From assembly GCA_949299435.1 (NCBI GenBank), contig CASGAK010000118.1, forward strand, positions 1 through 5,958: a DNA stretch of 5,958 nt, read 5' to 3'. This stretch comes from an uncultured bacterium (GTDB lineage Bacteria; Cyanobacteriota; Vampirovibrionia; Gastranaerophilales; Gastranaerophilaceae). Made by a program: the position numbers and the translations under genes. The notes under the pieces were generated by a model. The model had not been told where the DNA came from and ran no database searches. It saw only the letters and a program-made list of their open reading frames with translations. Of the stretch, positions 1 through 5,958 are shown piece after piece (position 1 is the stretch's first letter; each line of letters begins with the position of its first letter).

Positions 1-2084
1 GTATCAACAGCCTCAACTTTTATATCAGTAATCAATTCCGAATAAGAAATTACGACAATAGTCGGGATATGTCTTTCTAAAAGCTGATACAGAGGTAATC
101 TTATTCTAGGAGAGCAGAGAATTACAGGATTTCTTCCGCAAGCCTGATTAGCACGCATTAATGTGGAAGCTGTTGTTTCAATTAACTCCTGCACCTGCAT
201 AGGGTTTAAAAGGAACATAGTACCAAGCTCTGTTCTTTGACAACTGTCATCTAGAGTCTTTTCCCACTCCGGAGATAACGTTAATGCATATAAAACCTTA
301 TCATCTTCAACATTTGCCAAACAAATTTGACGTCCTAAAGCAGCTCTTAAACGCTCAGAAAGAATATCAGGTTCTTTTGAAAATCTTGCATAATCACACA
401 ATCTTTCAAAAATAAACATAATATCTTTTATAGAAACTTTTTCTCTGATTAAGTTAACAAAAATTTTACGCAAATCACTAGTAGAAATAATAGTCGGTAC
501 CAAATCATTAACCAAAGTCGGATCCTGCGATCTGACAAGTTCCATAAGTTTGAGTACGTCAGTTTTCATCATAACTTCATCAACATGTTTTCTTACACAC
601 TCTTGTAAGTGAGTTACAATAACATCAGTAGAATCAAAAGCTGTAACAGAACGAGCAGTTTTTGCATCATCTGGAGTAATCCAATAAGCCTGAGTTTGAT
701 AAGTCGGATCTATACCGATAATAGCATCTTGAGGAACTTCTTTTTTGACAGCGTCCCACTGATCCGCAATTACCATAAGTCTGCCCGGATATACATAACC
801 TGTATCAACTGTATTTCCGCGGATTTGAAGCATATATTCATTAGCGTCCAAAGCTGATGAGTCCATAATTCTGATATTAGGCAAGATATAACCTAACTCA
901 TCAGTCACCCGTTGACGCAACGCTGCAATTTTTGCCAACAATTGTCCTTCCTGATCAGGGTCAGCTATAACAAGCAAATTTGATCCGACTTGCAAACTTA
1001 AAATATCAACCCCCAAACGCTCATACATACGGTTTGGATTAACCAAATCTTGCATATTTTGACGTACACTTTCCAATTGTCCTAACTGAGATTGTACATC
1101 AGCATTAATAAGAGTTGAAAATCCTGTAATTCCAAGCCCTATCGCAAATAAGAAAAATGGCAAAAACGGTAATCCCGTACCCTGCCAAAACCAAGTATGT
1201 CCAGTAAAAGCAAGCAAAAGGAGGAATCCTGAAGCTAAAAATAAAGCATTAGGCTTACTTTTTATTTGAGAAGTAAAATCAGTACCTAAAGAATTTGCAG
1301 CAGAAGCACGTGTCATAAATATACCTGCAGCAATTGACATCAAAAGTGATGGTAACTGAGATGCAAGACCGTCACCTATAGTTAATACTGTATAAATATG
1401 AACAGCATCAGCAATAGGCATTTGATTCATTAAACAGCCTACACATAATCCACCGATAATATTGATTAAAACAATGATAATACCTGCAATTGTATCCCCT
1501 TTTACAAACTTCATCGCACCGTCCATAGAACCGAACAGGTTTGATTCTCTTTGTAAATCTTCACGCTTTTGCGTTGCTTCCTCAGGAGAAATAAGTCCTG
1601 CATTAAAATCAGCGTCAATAGTCATTTGTTTACCAGGCATAGCATCTAATGCAAATCTTGCAGCAACCTCAGCGATACGTTCTGCACCCTTTGTAATTAC
1701 CATAAATTGAACAACTGTAATAATAAGGAATATAACACCACCGACAACCATATTACCGCCGGTAACAAATGTTCCGAATGCATGAATTACTTCCCCTGCC
1801 TCACCTTTAGCTAAAATAAGTCTTGTAGAAGCAATTGAAAGTACAAGTCTAAACATTGTACCGATAAGAATAATTGACGGGAAAGATGCCAGTTCTAGAG
1901 TTTTACGAACATACAACGATATCATCAAAAGCACAACACCAAGAGTTATATTCAAACAAATTGAAACGTTTACAACCCAATTAGGCAATTCTACCAGCAA
2001 AAGGACAATCAACAGCAAAACGAATATCGCCATTGCGACTTCACTTAAATTTGTACCTCCTGCTGACCCTTGAGCTTGTGCCAT
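1..2084 (-). CDS. flhA: Flagellar/type III export gate protein FlhA (SctV family), 3' end cut by window edge
   Basis: This is the integral-membrane export gate, which forms a nonameric ring beneath the MS ring and couples proton flow to substrate export. I translated 694 complete codons with no stop. Residues 1-325 contain about eight hydrophobic segments (roughly 19-56, 68-88, 112-131, 199-220, 236-258, 280-325). The FHIPEP-family loop reads AERIAEVAARF then LDAMPGKQMTIDAD (residues 134-159). R136, R143, D147, K192 and D197 align, with a constant offset, to the loop residues R147, R154, D158, K203 and D208 known to matter in Salmonella FlhA (alignment from memory). Residues from about 345 form the cytoplasmic domain, ending HIPTIVVISYSELITDIKVE, which is the usual FlhA terminus. 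Since family proteins are about 680-700 residues, only a few codons are missing. The ATG overlaps the fliH stop (TAATG). Several motifs (QFMVITKGAER, GSMDGAMKFVKGDTIAG, and a short segment before EVIHAFG) look more like SctV/InvA than canonical FlhA. Family assignment is very secure; the flagellar versus injectisome subtype is less so. Confidence 0.95.
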   Translation of the reverse strand, partial: MAQAQGSAGGTNLSEVAMAIFVLLLIVLLLVELPNWVVNVSICLNITLGVVLLMISLYVRKTLELASFPSIILIGTMFRLVLSIASTRLILAKGEAGEVIHAFGTFVTGGNMVVGGVIFLIITVVQFMVITKGAERIAEVAARFALDAMPGKQMTIDADFNAGLISPEEATQKREDLQRESNLFGSMDGAMKFVKGDTIAGIIIVLINIIGGLCVGCLMNQMPIADAVHIYTVLTIGDGLASQLPSLLMSIAAGIFMTRASAANSLGTDFTSQIKSKPNALFLASGFLLLLAFTGHTWFWQGTGLPFLPFFLFAIGLGITGFSTLINADVQSQLGQLESVRQNMQDLVNPNRMYERLGVDILSLQVGSNLLVIADPDQEGQLLAKIAALRQRVTDELGYILPNIRIMDSSALDANEYMLQIRGNTVDTGYVYPGRLMVIADQWDAVKKEVPQDAIIGIDPTYQTQAYWITPDDAKTARSVTAFDSTDVIVTHLQECVRKHVDEVMMKTDVLKLMELVRSQDPTLVNDLVPTIISTSDLRKIFVNLIREKVSIKDIMFIFERLCDYARFSKEPDILSERLRAALGRQICLANVEDDKVLYALTLSPEWEKTLDDSCQRTELGTMFLLNPMQVQELIETTASTLMRANQACGRNPVILCSPRIRLPLYQLLERHIPTIVVISYSELITDIKVEAVD

Positions 2085-2899
2085 TATATTTCTTTCAATA
2101 CCTCCTTAATTACAGCTATTTGACTTTCTATCGTAGCATCAATTACACCGTTATTTGTACTTACTATACAACCACCCTCTGTTACGGATTCATCGGTCAA
2201 TATAACTACTTTAGTTTCAATTCCCGCATTATCAAGTATTTCTGGTATATGCTGTTTTGCAATACTTACCTGGTTTGGGTTTACCCTAATCGTAACTTTT
2301 GGTTCCTCTTTAGATAATGTTTTTAAAATTTCCGTAATTTTATCAATTAAGATTTGAGGATTTTGCGTTACTTCATTTTTAATTATTTTTTGTGCAATTT
2401 CAAGACTTATTTCCAGTATATCAGGAGCTATATATTCAAACACCTCTTGCGGAGCTTTCAAAAACTCTTTTATACGATCTTTTATTTCAATAATATCTCC
2501 AGCAGCTCTGCTAAGTCCTTCTTGGTATCCTTCTTTACTTGCGGCTTCTTTTATACTGTCAGCTTCTTCTCTGGCCCGTGAAATAAGGTTTCTGTCATCA
2601 CCTCGGCGATATCCCCTGCGTCTGTCACCTCGACGCCTTTCTTGACGCTGTTGGAAATCCACATTTTCTAAATTAAATAAATCAACTTCTTCAGGTTCTG
2701 GAGTTTTTTCAATTTCCACAATTTGCTCAATAACAGGCTCTGAGTTTACTGGCGGATTCATATCAAAATCTTCTGCATCAAAGACTTCTTCAACAACTTC
2801 AGGCGCCTCTTCAATTATATCATCAGCCCCTTGTTGAAAATCTACTATTTCCTCCCTTGGAATTTCGGATTTTTTGCCAGTTTTACGTTTTATAATCAT
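2084..2899 (-). CDS. fliH: FliH-like export ATPase regulator/stator (FliH/SctL family)
   Basis: This is a 271-residue cytoplasmic protein. FliH dimers bind the export ATPase FliI and tether it to the C-ring and gate. The family match is in the C-terminal domain, about residues 155-271. It has a helix like LEISLEIAQKIIKNEV, then KVTIRVNPNQ, then DESVTEGGCIVSTNNGVIDA, the conserved order of the FliH/SctL/V-ATPase-E-like fold. A central helix (about 105-150) includes GYQEGLSRAAG, recalling the glycine-spaced repeats of FliH. The N-terminus (about 17-75) is highly acidic and low complexity. It is followed by an arginine-rich block at about 88-103 (RRRGDRRRGYRRGDDR), which is unusual for FliH. The start lies 12 bp after the upstream stop and has no clear Shine-Dalgarno, so translational coupling is likely. 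The stop overlaps the flhA start by one base. The fliI ATPase gene that often follows fliH is not here. The family call rests on the C-terminal domain. Confidence 0.85.
   Translation of the reverse strand: MIIKRKTGKKSEIPREEIVDFQQGADDIIEEAPEVVEEVFDAEDFDMNPPVNSEPVIEQIVEIEKTPEPEEVDLFNLENVDFQQRQERRRGDRRRGYRRGDDRNLISRAREEADSIKEAASKEGYQEGLSRAAGDIIEIKDRIKEFLKAPQEVFEYIAPDILEISLEIAQKIIKNEVTQNPQILIDKITEILKTLSKEEPKVTIRVNPNQVSIAKQHIPEILDNAGIETKVVILTDESVTEGGCIVSTNNGVIDATIESQIAVIKEVLKEI
2101..2107 (-). promoter_or_regulatory. Strong Shine-Dalgarno AAGGAGG inside the end of fliH, far from the flhA start
   Basis: On the minus strand AAGGAGG lies in the last codons of fliH. It is 16 nt before the flhA ATG, longer than the usual 5-10 nt. 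No better in-frame start exists closer: the TTG three bases after it is in the fliH frame and runs into the fliH stop. Together with the TAATG overlap, this suggests that ribosomes finishing fliH are retained near the flhA start. The motif is directly visible; its function is inferred. Confidence 0.5.
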
Positions 2900-2911
2900 G
2901 ATTTAATTATA

Positions 2912-3970
2912 TTATACACTATGTTCTAAGTGTGAGGCAATAACCGCAGCAACTCGAGGGGGCATTTTATAAAATTCACCTTCCAATGCATTAAAAACTA
3001 AACGTTTAACATTCGGTCTTTCCACTTGTACCATAGCTTCCAGCTTCTGTCTGTCAATCATTGATGCCGTTGCTTTAATTTTATCAACCAGTAAATTTGT
3101 GTTAACTTCTGTTGCAGATGGTAAATTACGACCTATATCTTCAAGCACTCTCATTGTAACTGTAGGATCAACTTTTTCTTCCAAGTTATCCACATACATA
3201 TATCTTAAAACAGTTCCGGCATCATCTTGCTCAAAATGATTCAGAATAGATTGCACACGGTCATCAGTTACACGTTTTAATAAAAGTGCCACAGCAACCA
3301 ATTTCAAAAGTTTTGGCGGTTTATACTTTTCAAGCGGTTTTGACATATCAATTTGAGCGGGTGCAACATTTGAATTTACTGATGCAGGTGCGTTCACAGG
3401 AGCTGTCTTAGCAGGTTGTGGAGCTTGTTGGGGAACTGAAGCTGCCTGTTGGGGTGTAACCTCTTGATTTTCCTGCATTTGCTGCATCATACTGTCTATG
3501 TTGGATTGCTTTTTAGCTTTATCCATTAAGGCTTCACTTATTAAATTTTTTGATTTTAATTCCTCTATAAGTTGGTTATACTTCTTTTTTACATGCTGTT
3601 CAATCAATTCAAGGAACTGATCATTGGGCATATTATGTTTCATAGCCGGTCTTGCAACTTCAAAAATTGTAGCTGCTATTGCCTGCATAATCGGATCCCA
3701 AAATTGTTGCGGGATACCTGAGCGGATTAAATCTACAGATTTGTGATATGACCATTCAGCAATAATTTGCGTCAGCAACATCGCCTGCTCTGCTGTAAAA
3801 TTATTTTCTGTATCATTATACAGAGCTTCACCTGCTAAACGAGAAAAATTCATCAATGTATTTACAACATATTGCTTCTGATTTTGGTTGAAATCCTGAG
3901 GAACTATCTCTTGAGCTTGTGCTGTTAAATTTTTTGCAAACGCGTCATAATCAAAACCTTTTATTGCCAT
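2912..3970 (-). CDS. Putative FliG-like protein in the motor-switch position (divergent)
   Basis: This is a 352-residue soluble protein with no signal peptide or membrane segment, encoded between fliF and fliH, exactly where fliG normally sits. It has three parts. Residues 1-157 form a helical N-terminal domain that I do not recognise. Residues about 158-215 are a linker rich in Gln, Pro, Ala and Asn. Residues about 216-352 form a second helical domain. That domain resembles FliG armadillo-like repeats: LLKLVAVALLLKRVTDDRVQ, then SILNHFEQDDAGTVLRYM, then VDPTVTMRVLEDIGRNLP. The EHPQ motif of the FliG middle domain and the charged torque helix of the FliG C-domain are not visible. The neighbouring FliF ends in a tail like the one FliG binds, which supports a partner role under the MS ring. 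If it is FliG, it is strongly rearranged. Alternatives are a switch-complex or sorting-platform adaptor of another family. Start: ATG with AAAAAGG 10 nt upstream. The CDS is certain; the function is moderate. Confidence 0.6.
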   Translation of the reverse strand: MAIKGFDYDAFAKNLTAQAQEIVPQDFNQNQKQYVVNTLMNFSRLAGEALYNDTENNFTAEQAMLLTQIIAEWSYHKSVDLIRSGIPQQFWDPIMQAIAATIFEVARPAMKHNMPNDQFLELIEQHVKKKYNQLIEELKSKNLISEALMDKAKKQSNIDSMMQQMQENQEVTPQQAASVPQQAPQPAKTAPVNAPASVNSNVAPAQIDMSKPLEKYKPPKLLKLVAVALLLKRVTDDRVQSILNHFEQDDAGTVLRYMYVDNLEEKVDPTVTMRVLEDIGRNLPSATEVNTNLLVDKIKATASMIDRQKLEAMVQVERPNVKRLVFNALEGEFYKMPPRVAAVIASHLEHSV

Positions 3971-3980
3971 ATAAGTATTA

Positions 3981-3987
3981 CCTTTTT
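3981..3987 (-). promoter_or_regulatory. Ribosome binding site of the FliG-like gene
   Basis: The minus strand reads AAAAAGG, ending 10 nt before the ATG at 3970. It is a weak site in an A-rich leader, but the only candidate in the 61-bp gap after fliF, and it supports the chosen start. Confidence 0.5.
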
Positions 3988-4031
3988 CTTTTACTTAGTT
4001 TTTTATTATCTTCTCTTTTTTTATATTGGAA

Positions 4032-5678
4032 TTATGTTTCTTCAATCCAGCTCTTAATTTTATCTGCAGCATCTTCCTCATTAGATTCTGAAAGATTAGC
4101 AGACATATTGGTCAAAGTATTTACCAAATCATCTGTAGTGTGCAGTGCCAGATATTCACGCTGCTGTGCTTCCAAAAGTCCTTGTGCCAATTCTGATTGT
4201 CGTTCCGTTAATTGTGCAGCTCTAGAATTCATTTCTTGAAGCAGTCTGTCTTGTTCCATTTCTTTTTGTTTTAGCATTTGCACTTCACGTTCGTGTTCTT
4301 CCTGAGCTTTTCTCAACTTACTTTGAACTGCTTTTGAAACACCAAACAGTCCGATTGCACATAACGCAAGTGTTAGCCACCAAGGGTTACCACTTTCATC
4401 AGGTTTTGGAATATTTGCAGCTCTATCACCTGCTAAATTCAAATCTGAAGCATCGGCGAAAGCTATAGTAACATTTTCAGGAACTGCTTTCGGACTAGCT
4501 GCACGAGCTATCAATTCTTTTAATTCTTCAACTGTAGTTTCTGCAGGCATAGCACTTTTTTCCATCGTAACAGCTATTGAAATTTCTTCTATTACTCCGG
4601 GTTTGATGTATTCATTAGTTTGAGTTTTTGTTACTCCATATTGTGTTTCGGTAGCTGAGCGAGTATAGCTGCGATCTTGGCTTGAATCCTGACCGCCTGC
4701 TGCAAGTCCGTTTGGAATATATACACTCACCGCATTAGGATTTTTATTCGTATCTCTTGTCTGATCCCCCAACCCCTCGGTAAAGGATTGCTCTGATACT
4801 GAGGCCTTTTGATTCGGATCATATTCAATACGAGTTCTTTCCATTGGTGCTTGACGCAAAAATGTACTTACTGTCGCTGTGTAGTTACCTGCTCCGATTA
4901 ATCTATCCAATTGTCTTGTAACTTTTTGCTGCATGTATTTATCGTTTTCTTGCAACTTTTCAAGCATCTCATCATCTGCGTCCATCATACTTGAATATAC
5001 ATTACCATTAGTATCGGTTATTGAAATATTATCTGTGGTCAAGCCACTTACACTGCCTAGAAGCAAATTTGTTATTGCCTTAACCTTTAGGGGATCTAAT
5101 TTGTCACCTACCGGAATTGTCACCTGAACTGTTGCGGTGACAGGTTTTTGCATTGTTGTAAACAATGACTGTTCTGGTATTGATATAAATACAGAAGCGT
5201 TTTCTATCGGTGGAATTTTCCTGATTAATCTTGATAATTCACCATTGATTGCTCTTGCTAAACGTATTTTTTTATCCTCTTTAGTTGAGGTAAAATCACC
5301 TTTATCAAAAATTTCCAAACCGACATTTTGATCCATTAATCCGCTTTTTACAATTGCTAAAAGGGCTTGATCTCTTTGGGTTGGAGTGTATTCTTTCAAA
5401 AATATAATAGATTTAGTACCATTTTCTTCTCGGCTTGCAACTATGCCTTCACGAGCCAATAGAGCTTGTATTTCGATAGCTTTGCCTAAATTTTCCGTTT
5501 GAAGAAGATTCAGACGTTCCTTTATCGGTTTTTCGCTTACCACTCGAGCGGCTCCATTGGAACTTTTATTTTTATTTACAACCACACCTATAGTCGTAAA
5601 TATAGCTAACAGTATTACCAATCCGCCTATAATCCCATATAATAGAGGTTTATTCTCAAGTATTTTTTGAAAGTCCAT
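4032..5678 (-). CDS. fliF: Flagellar MS-ring protein FliF
   Basis: This 548-residue inner-membrane protein polymerises into the MS ring, the scaffold of the basal body and housing for the export gate. An N-terminal membrane segment (about 12-34) follows a short cytoplasmic start. The ring-building YscJ/FliF domain includes GLEIFDKGDFTSTKEDKKIR, then ARAINGELSRLIRKI, then ASVFISIPEQSLFTTMQKP (about 120-178), which match family motifs. The second ring-building region spans about 190-370, interrupted by a low-complexity Asn/Ser/Gly stretch (about 295-345). A second membrane segment lies at about 432-450. The cytoplasmic tail has a long charged, probably coiled-coil stretch (about 453-510). It ends with DAADKIKSWIEET, like the FliF terminus that binds FliG. 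Its length and the two membrane segments separate it from the shorter injectisome homologue SctJ, which is usually a lipoprotein. The next gene in the unit is the FliG-like gene, 61 bp downstream. The start is supported by CCGGGG about 5 nt upstream. Confidence 0.95.
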   Translation of the reverse strand: MDFQKILENKPLLYGIIGGLVILLAIFTTIGVVVNKNKSSNGAARVVSEKPIKERLNLLQTENLGKAIEIQALLAREGIVASREENGTKSIIFLKEYTPTQRDQALLAIVKSGLMDQNVGLEIFDKGDFTSTKEDKKIRLARAINGELSRLIRKIPPIENASVFISIPEQSLFTTMQKPVTATVQVTIPVGDKLDPLKVKAITNLLLGSVSGLTTDNISITDTNGNVYSSMMDADDEMLEKLQENDKYMQQKVTRQLDRLIGAGNYTATVSTFLRQAPMERTRIEYDPNQKASVSEQSFTEGLGDQTRDTNKNPNAVSVYIPNGLAAGGQDSSQDRSYTRSATETQYGVTKTQTNEYIKPGVIEEISIAVTMEKSAMPAETTVEELKELIARAASPKAVPENVTIAFADASDLNLAGDRAANIPKPDESGNPWWLTLALCAIGLFGVSKAVQSKLRKAQEEHEREVQMLKQKEMEQDRLLQEMNSRAAQLTERQSELAQGLLEAQQREYLALHTTDDLVNTLTNMSANLSESNEEDAADKIKSWIEET

Positions 5679-5683
5679 ATTTT

Positions 5684-5689
5684 CCCCGG
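5684..5689 (-). promoter_or_regulatory. Ribosome binding site of fliF
   Basis: The minus strand reads CCGGGG about 5 nt before the ATG at 5678. It is a G-rich patch in an otherwise A/T-rich leader and the best ribosome site for fliF, although not the canonical AGGAGG. Confidence 0.45.
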
Positions 5690-5693
5690 TCTG

Positions 5694-5723
5694 TTTTTAC
5701 TATTTCATTTATTTTTACTATTT
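5694..5723. repeat. Two identical 12-bp direct repeats in the fliE-fliF gap
   Basis: TTTTTACTATTT occurs at 5694-5705 and again at 5712-5723, an 18-bp period. A shorter repeat, TTTAAGC, occurs next to it at 5721-5727 and 5729-5735. This is the longest non-coding gap in the window (5679-5751). The composition is very AT-rich, so chance is possible. A regulator site or remnant duplication are alternatives. Confidence 0.5.
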
Positions 5724-5751
5724 AAGCATTTAAGCCTTAAAAGACCTAATT

Positions 5752-5958
5752 CTAAACTTGAATTTGCATTACTTTGTCGTATGCCTGTATAACTTTTCCC
5801 GTAATCTGAGTCGCGACATTGACACTTATTTCTGATTTTGCCATTGCCGTCATTACATCATGGATATCAATGTTGTTATTCCCGCTCATCACATCTTTTA
5901 AAAGGTTATCGGGGGCATTCAGCTCTGAATTGAAGTTTTCTACAAGCCCTGAAAATAC
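5752..5958 (-). CDS. fliE: Flagellar hook-basal body protein FliE, C-terminal part (5' end outside window)
   Basis: The open frame enters from the right edge and ends at TAG, giving the last 68 residues. FliE is a small protein (usually about 100 residues) that joins the MS ring to the proximal rod and is an early export substrate. The C-terminus shows the family pattern: IDIHDVMTAMAKSEISVNVA, then KVIQAYDKVMQIQV at the very end, corresponding to the usual helix that closes with AYQEIMRMQV-like sequence. The typical Arg-Asn before Lys in the 'VRNK' element is replaced here (QITGK), a modest divergence. About 30-40 N-terminal residues and the start are missing. It precedes fliF by 73 bp, matching the common fliE-fliF order; flgB and flgC often lie just upstream, but that cannot be seen here. 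Confidence 0.9.
   Translation of the reverse strand, partial: VFSGLVENFNSELNAPDNLLKDVMSGNNNIDIHDVMTAMAKSEISVNVATQITGKVIQAYDKVMQIQV

Noticed and set aside
2031..2033. Second in-frame ATG (residue 18) as the true flhA start
   Set aside because: The AGGAGG upstream of it is about 22 nt away, and the first ATG is at the TAATG overlap with fliH, which is the more typical arrangement. It cannot be fully excluded.
609..2581. Plus-strand open frames at 609-857, 1462-1710, 2033-2317 and 2354-2581
   Set aside because: They lie antisense inside flhA and fliH, which have clear family matches. Their translations are low-complexity or hydrophobic shadows without recognisable domains or good ribosome sites.
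3971..4031. T-rich stretch between fliF and the FliG-like gene as a terminator or promoter
   Set aside because: On the transcribed sense it is A-rich rather than U-rich, with no GC stem and no convincing -35/-10 pair. It is most simply an A-rich leader.
3919..5331. Plus-strand open frames at 3919-4239, 4933-5127 and 5137-5331
   Set aside because: All are antisense to fliF (or its junction with the FliG-like gene) and show Ser/Leu/Ile-rich shadow translations with no family resemblance.
5729..5741. Small inverted repeat TTTAA-GCC-TTAAA after fliE as a terminator
   Set aside because: The stem is five A/T pairs with a 3-nt loop and is not followed by a T-run on the minus strand, so it is too weak to call as an intrinsic terminator.

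Overview
The window holds one co-directional gene block on the minus strand, transcribed from position 5958 towards position 1. It encodes core parts of a flagellar-type (type III) export apparatus. In transcription order the genes are: the 3' part of fliE (rod/MS-ring adaptor), fliF (MS ring), a divergent FliG-like gene in the usual fliG slot, a fliH-like gene (ATPase regulator/stator), and flhA (export gate, sctV family), which runs off the left edge only a few codons short of its expected end. Together they would form the inner-membrane base of a secretion machine: FliF makes the membrane ring, FliE joins ring and rod, the FliG-like protein sits under the ring, FliH links the export ATPase to the apparatus, and FlhA is the membrane gate.

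The block is compact. Junctions are 73 bp (fliE-fliF), 61 bp (fliF-FliG-like), 12 bp (FliG-like-fliH) and a 1-bp TAATG overlap (fliH-flhA). No convincing terminator separates the genes, so they are probably one transcription unit whose promoter lies to the right of the window. No stretch over 300 bp lacks a gene. I see no RNA gene, insertion sequence or CRISPR array.

The DNA is AT-rich, uses the standard code and has recognisable but variable Shine-Dalgarno sites. FliF with two membrane segments indicates a diderm or monoderm bacterium with a flagellar-type basal body. The sequences are divergent from the Salmonella and Bacillus types. A little-studied AT-rich gut or environmental lineage (for example Vampirovibrionia/Melainabacteria) is a guess, not something the sequence proves.

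The most interesting aspect is the mixed character of the set. FliF and FliE are clearly flagellar-like, including a FliG-binding-type tail on FliF. The export gate instead carries signatures I associate with injectisome SctV/InvA proteins. The FliG-position protein has an unusual N-terminal domain, a Q/P/A-rich linker and no recognisable torque-helix region. Either this is a strongly diverged flagellum or a flagellum-related secretion system that keeps an MS ring and a switch-like protein.
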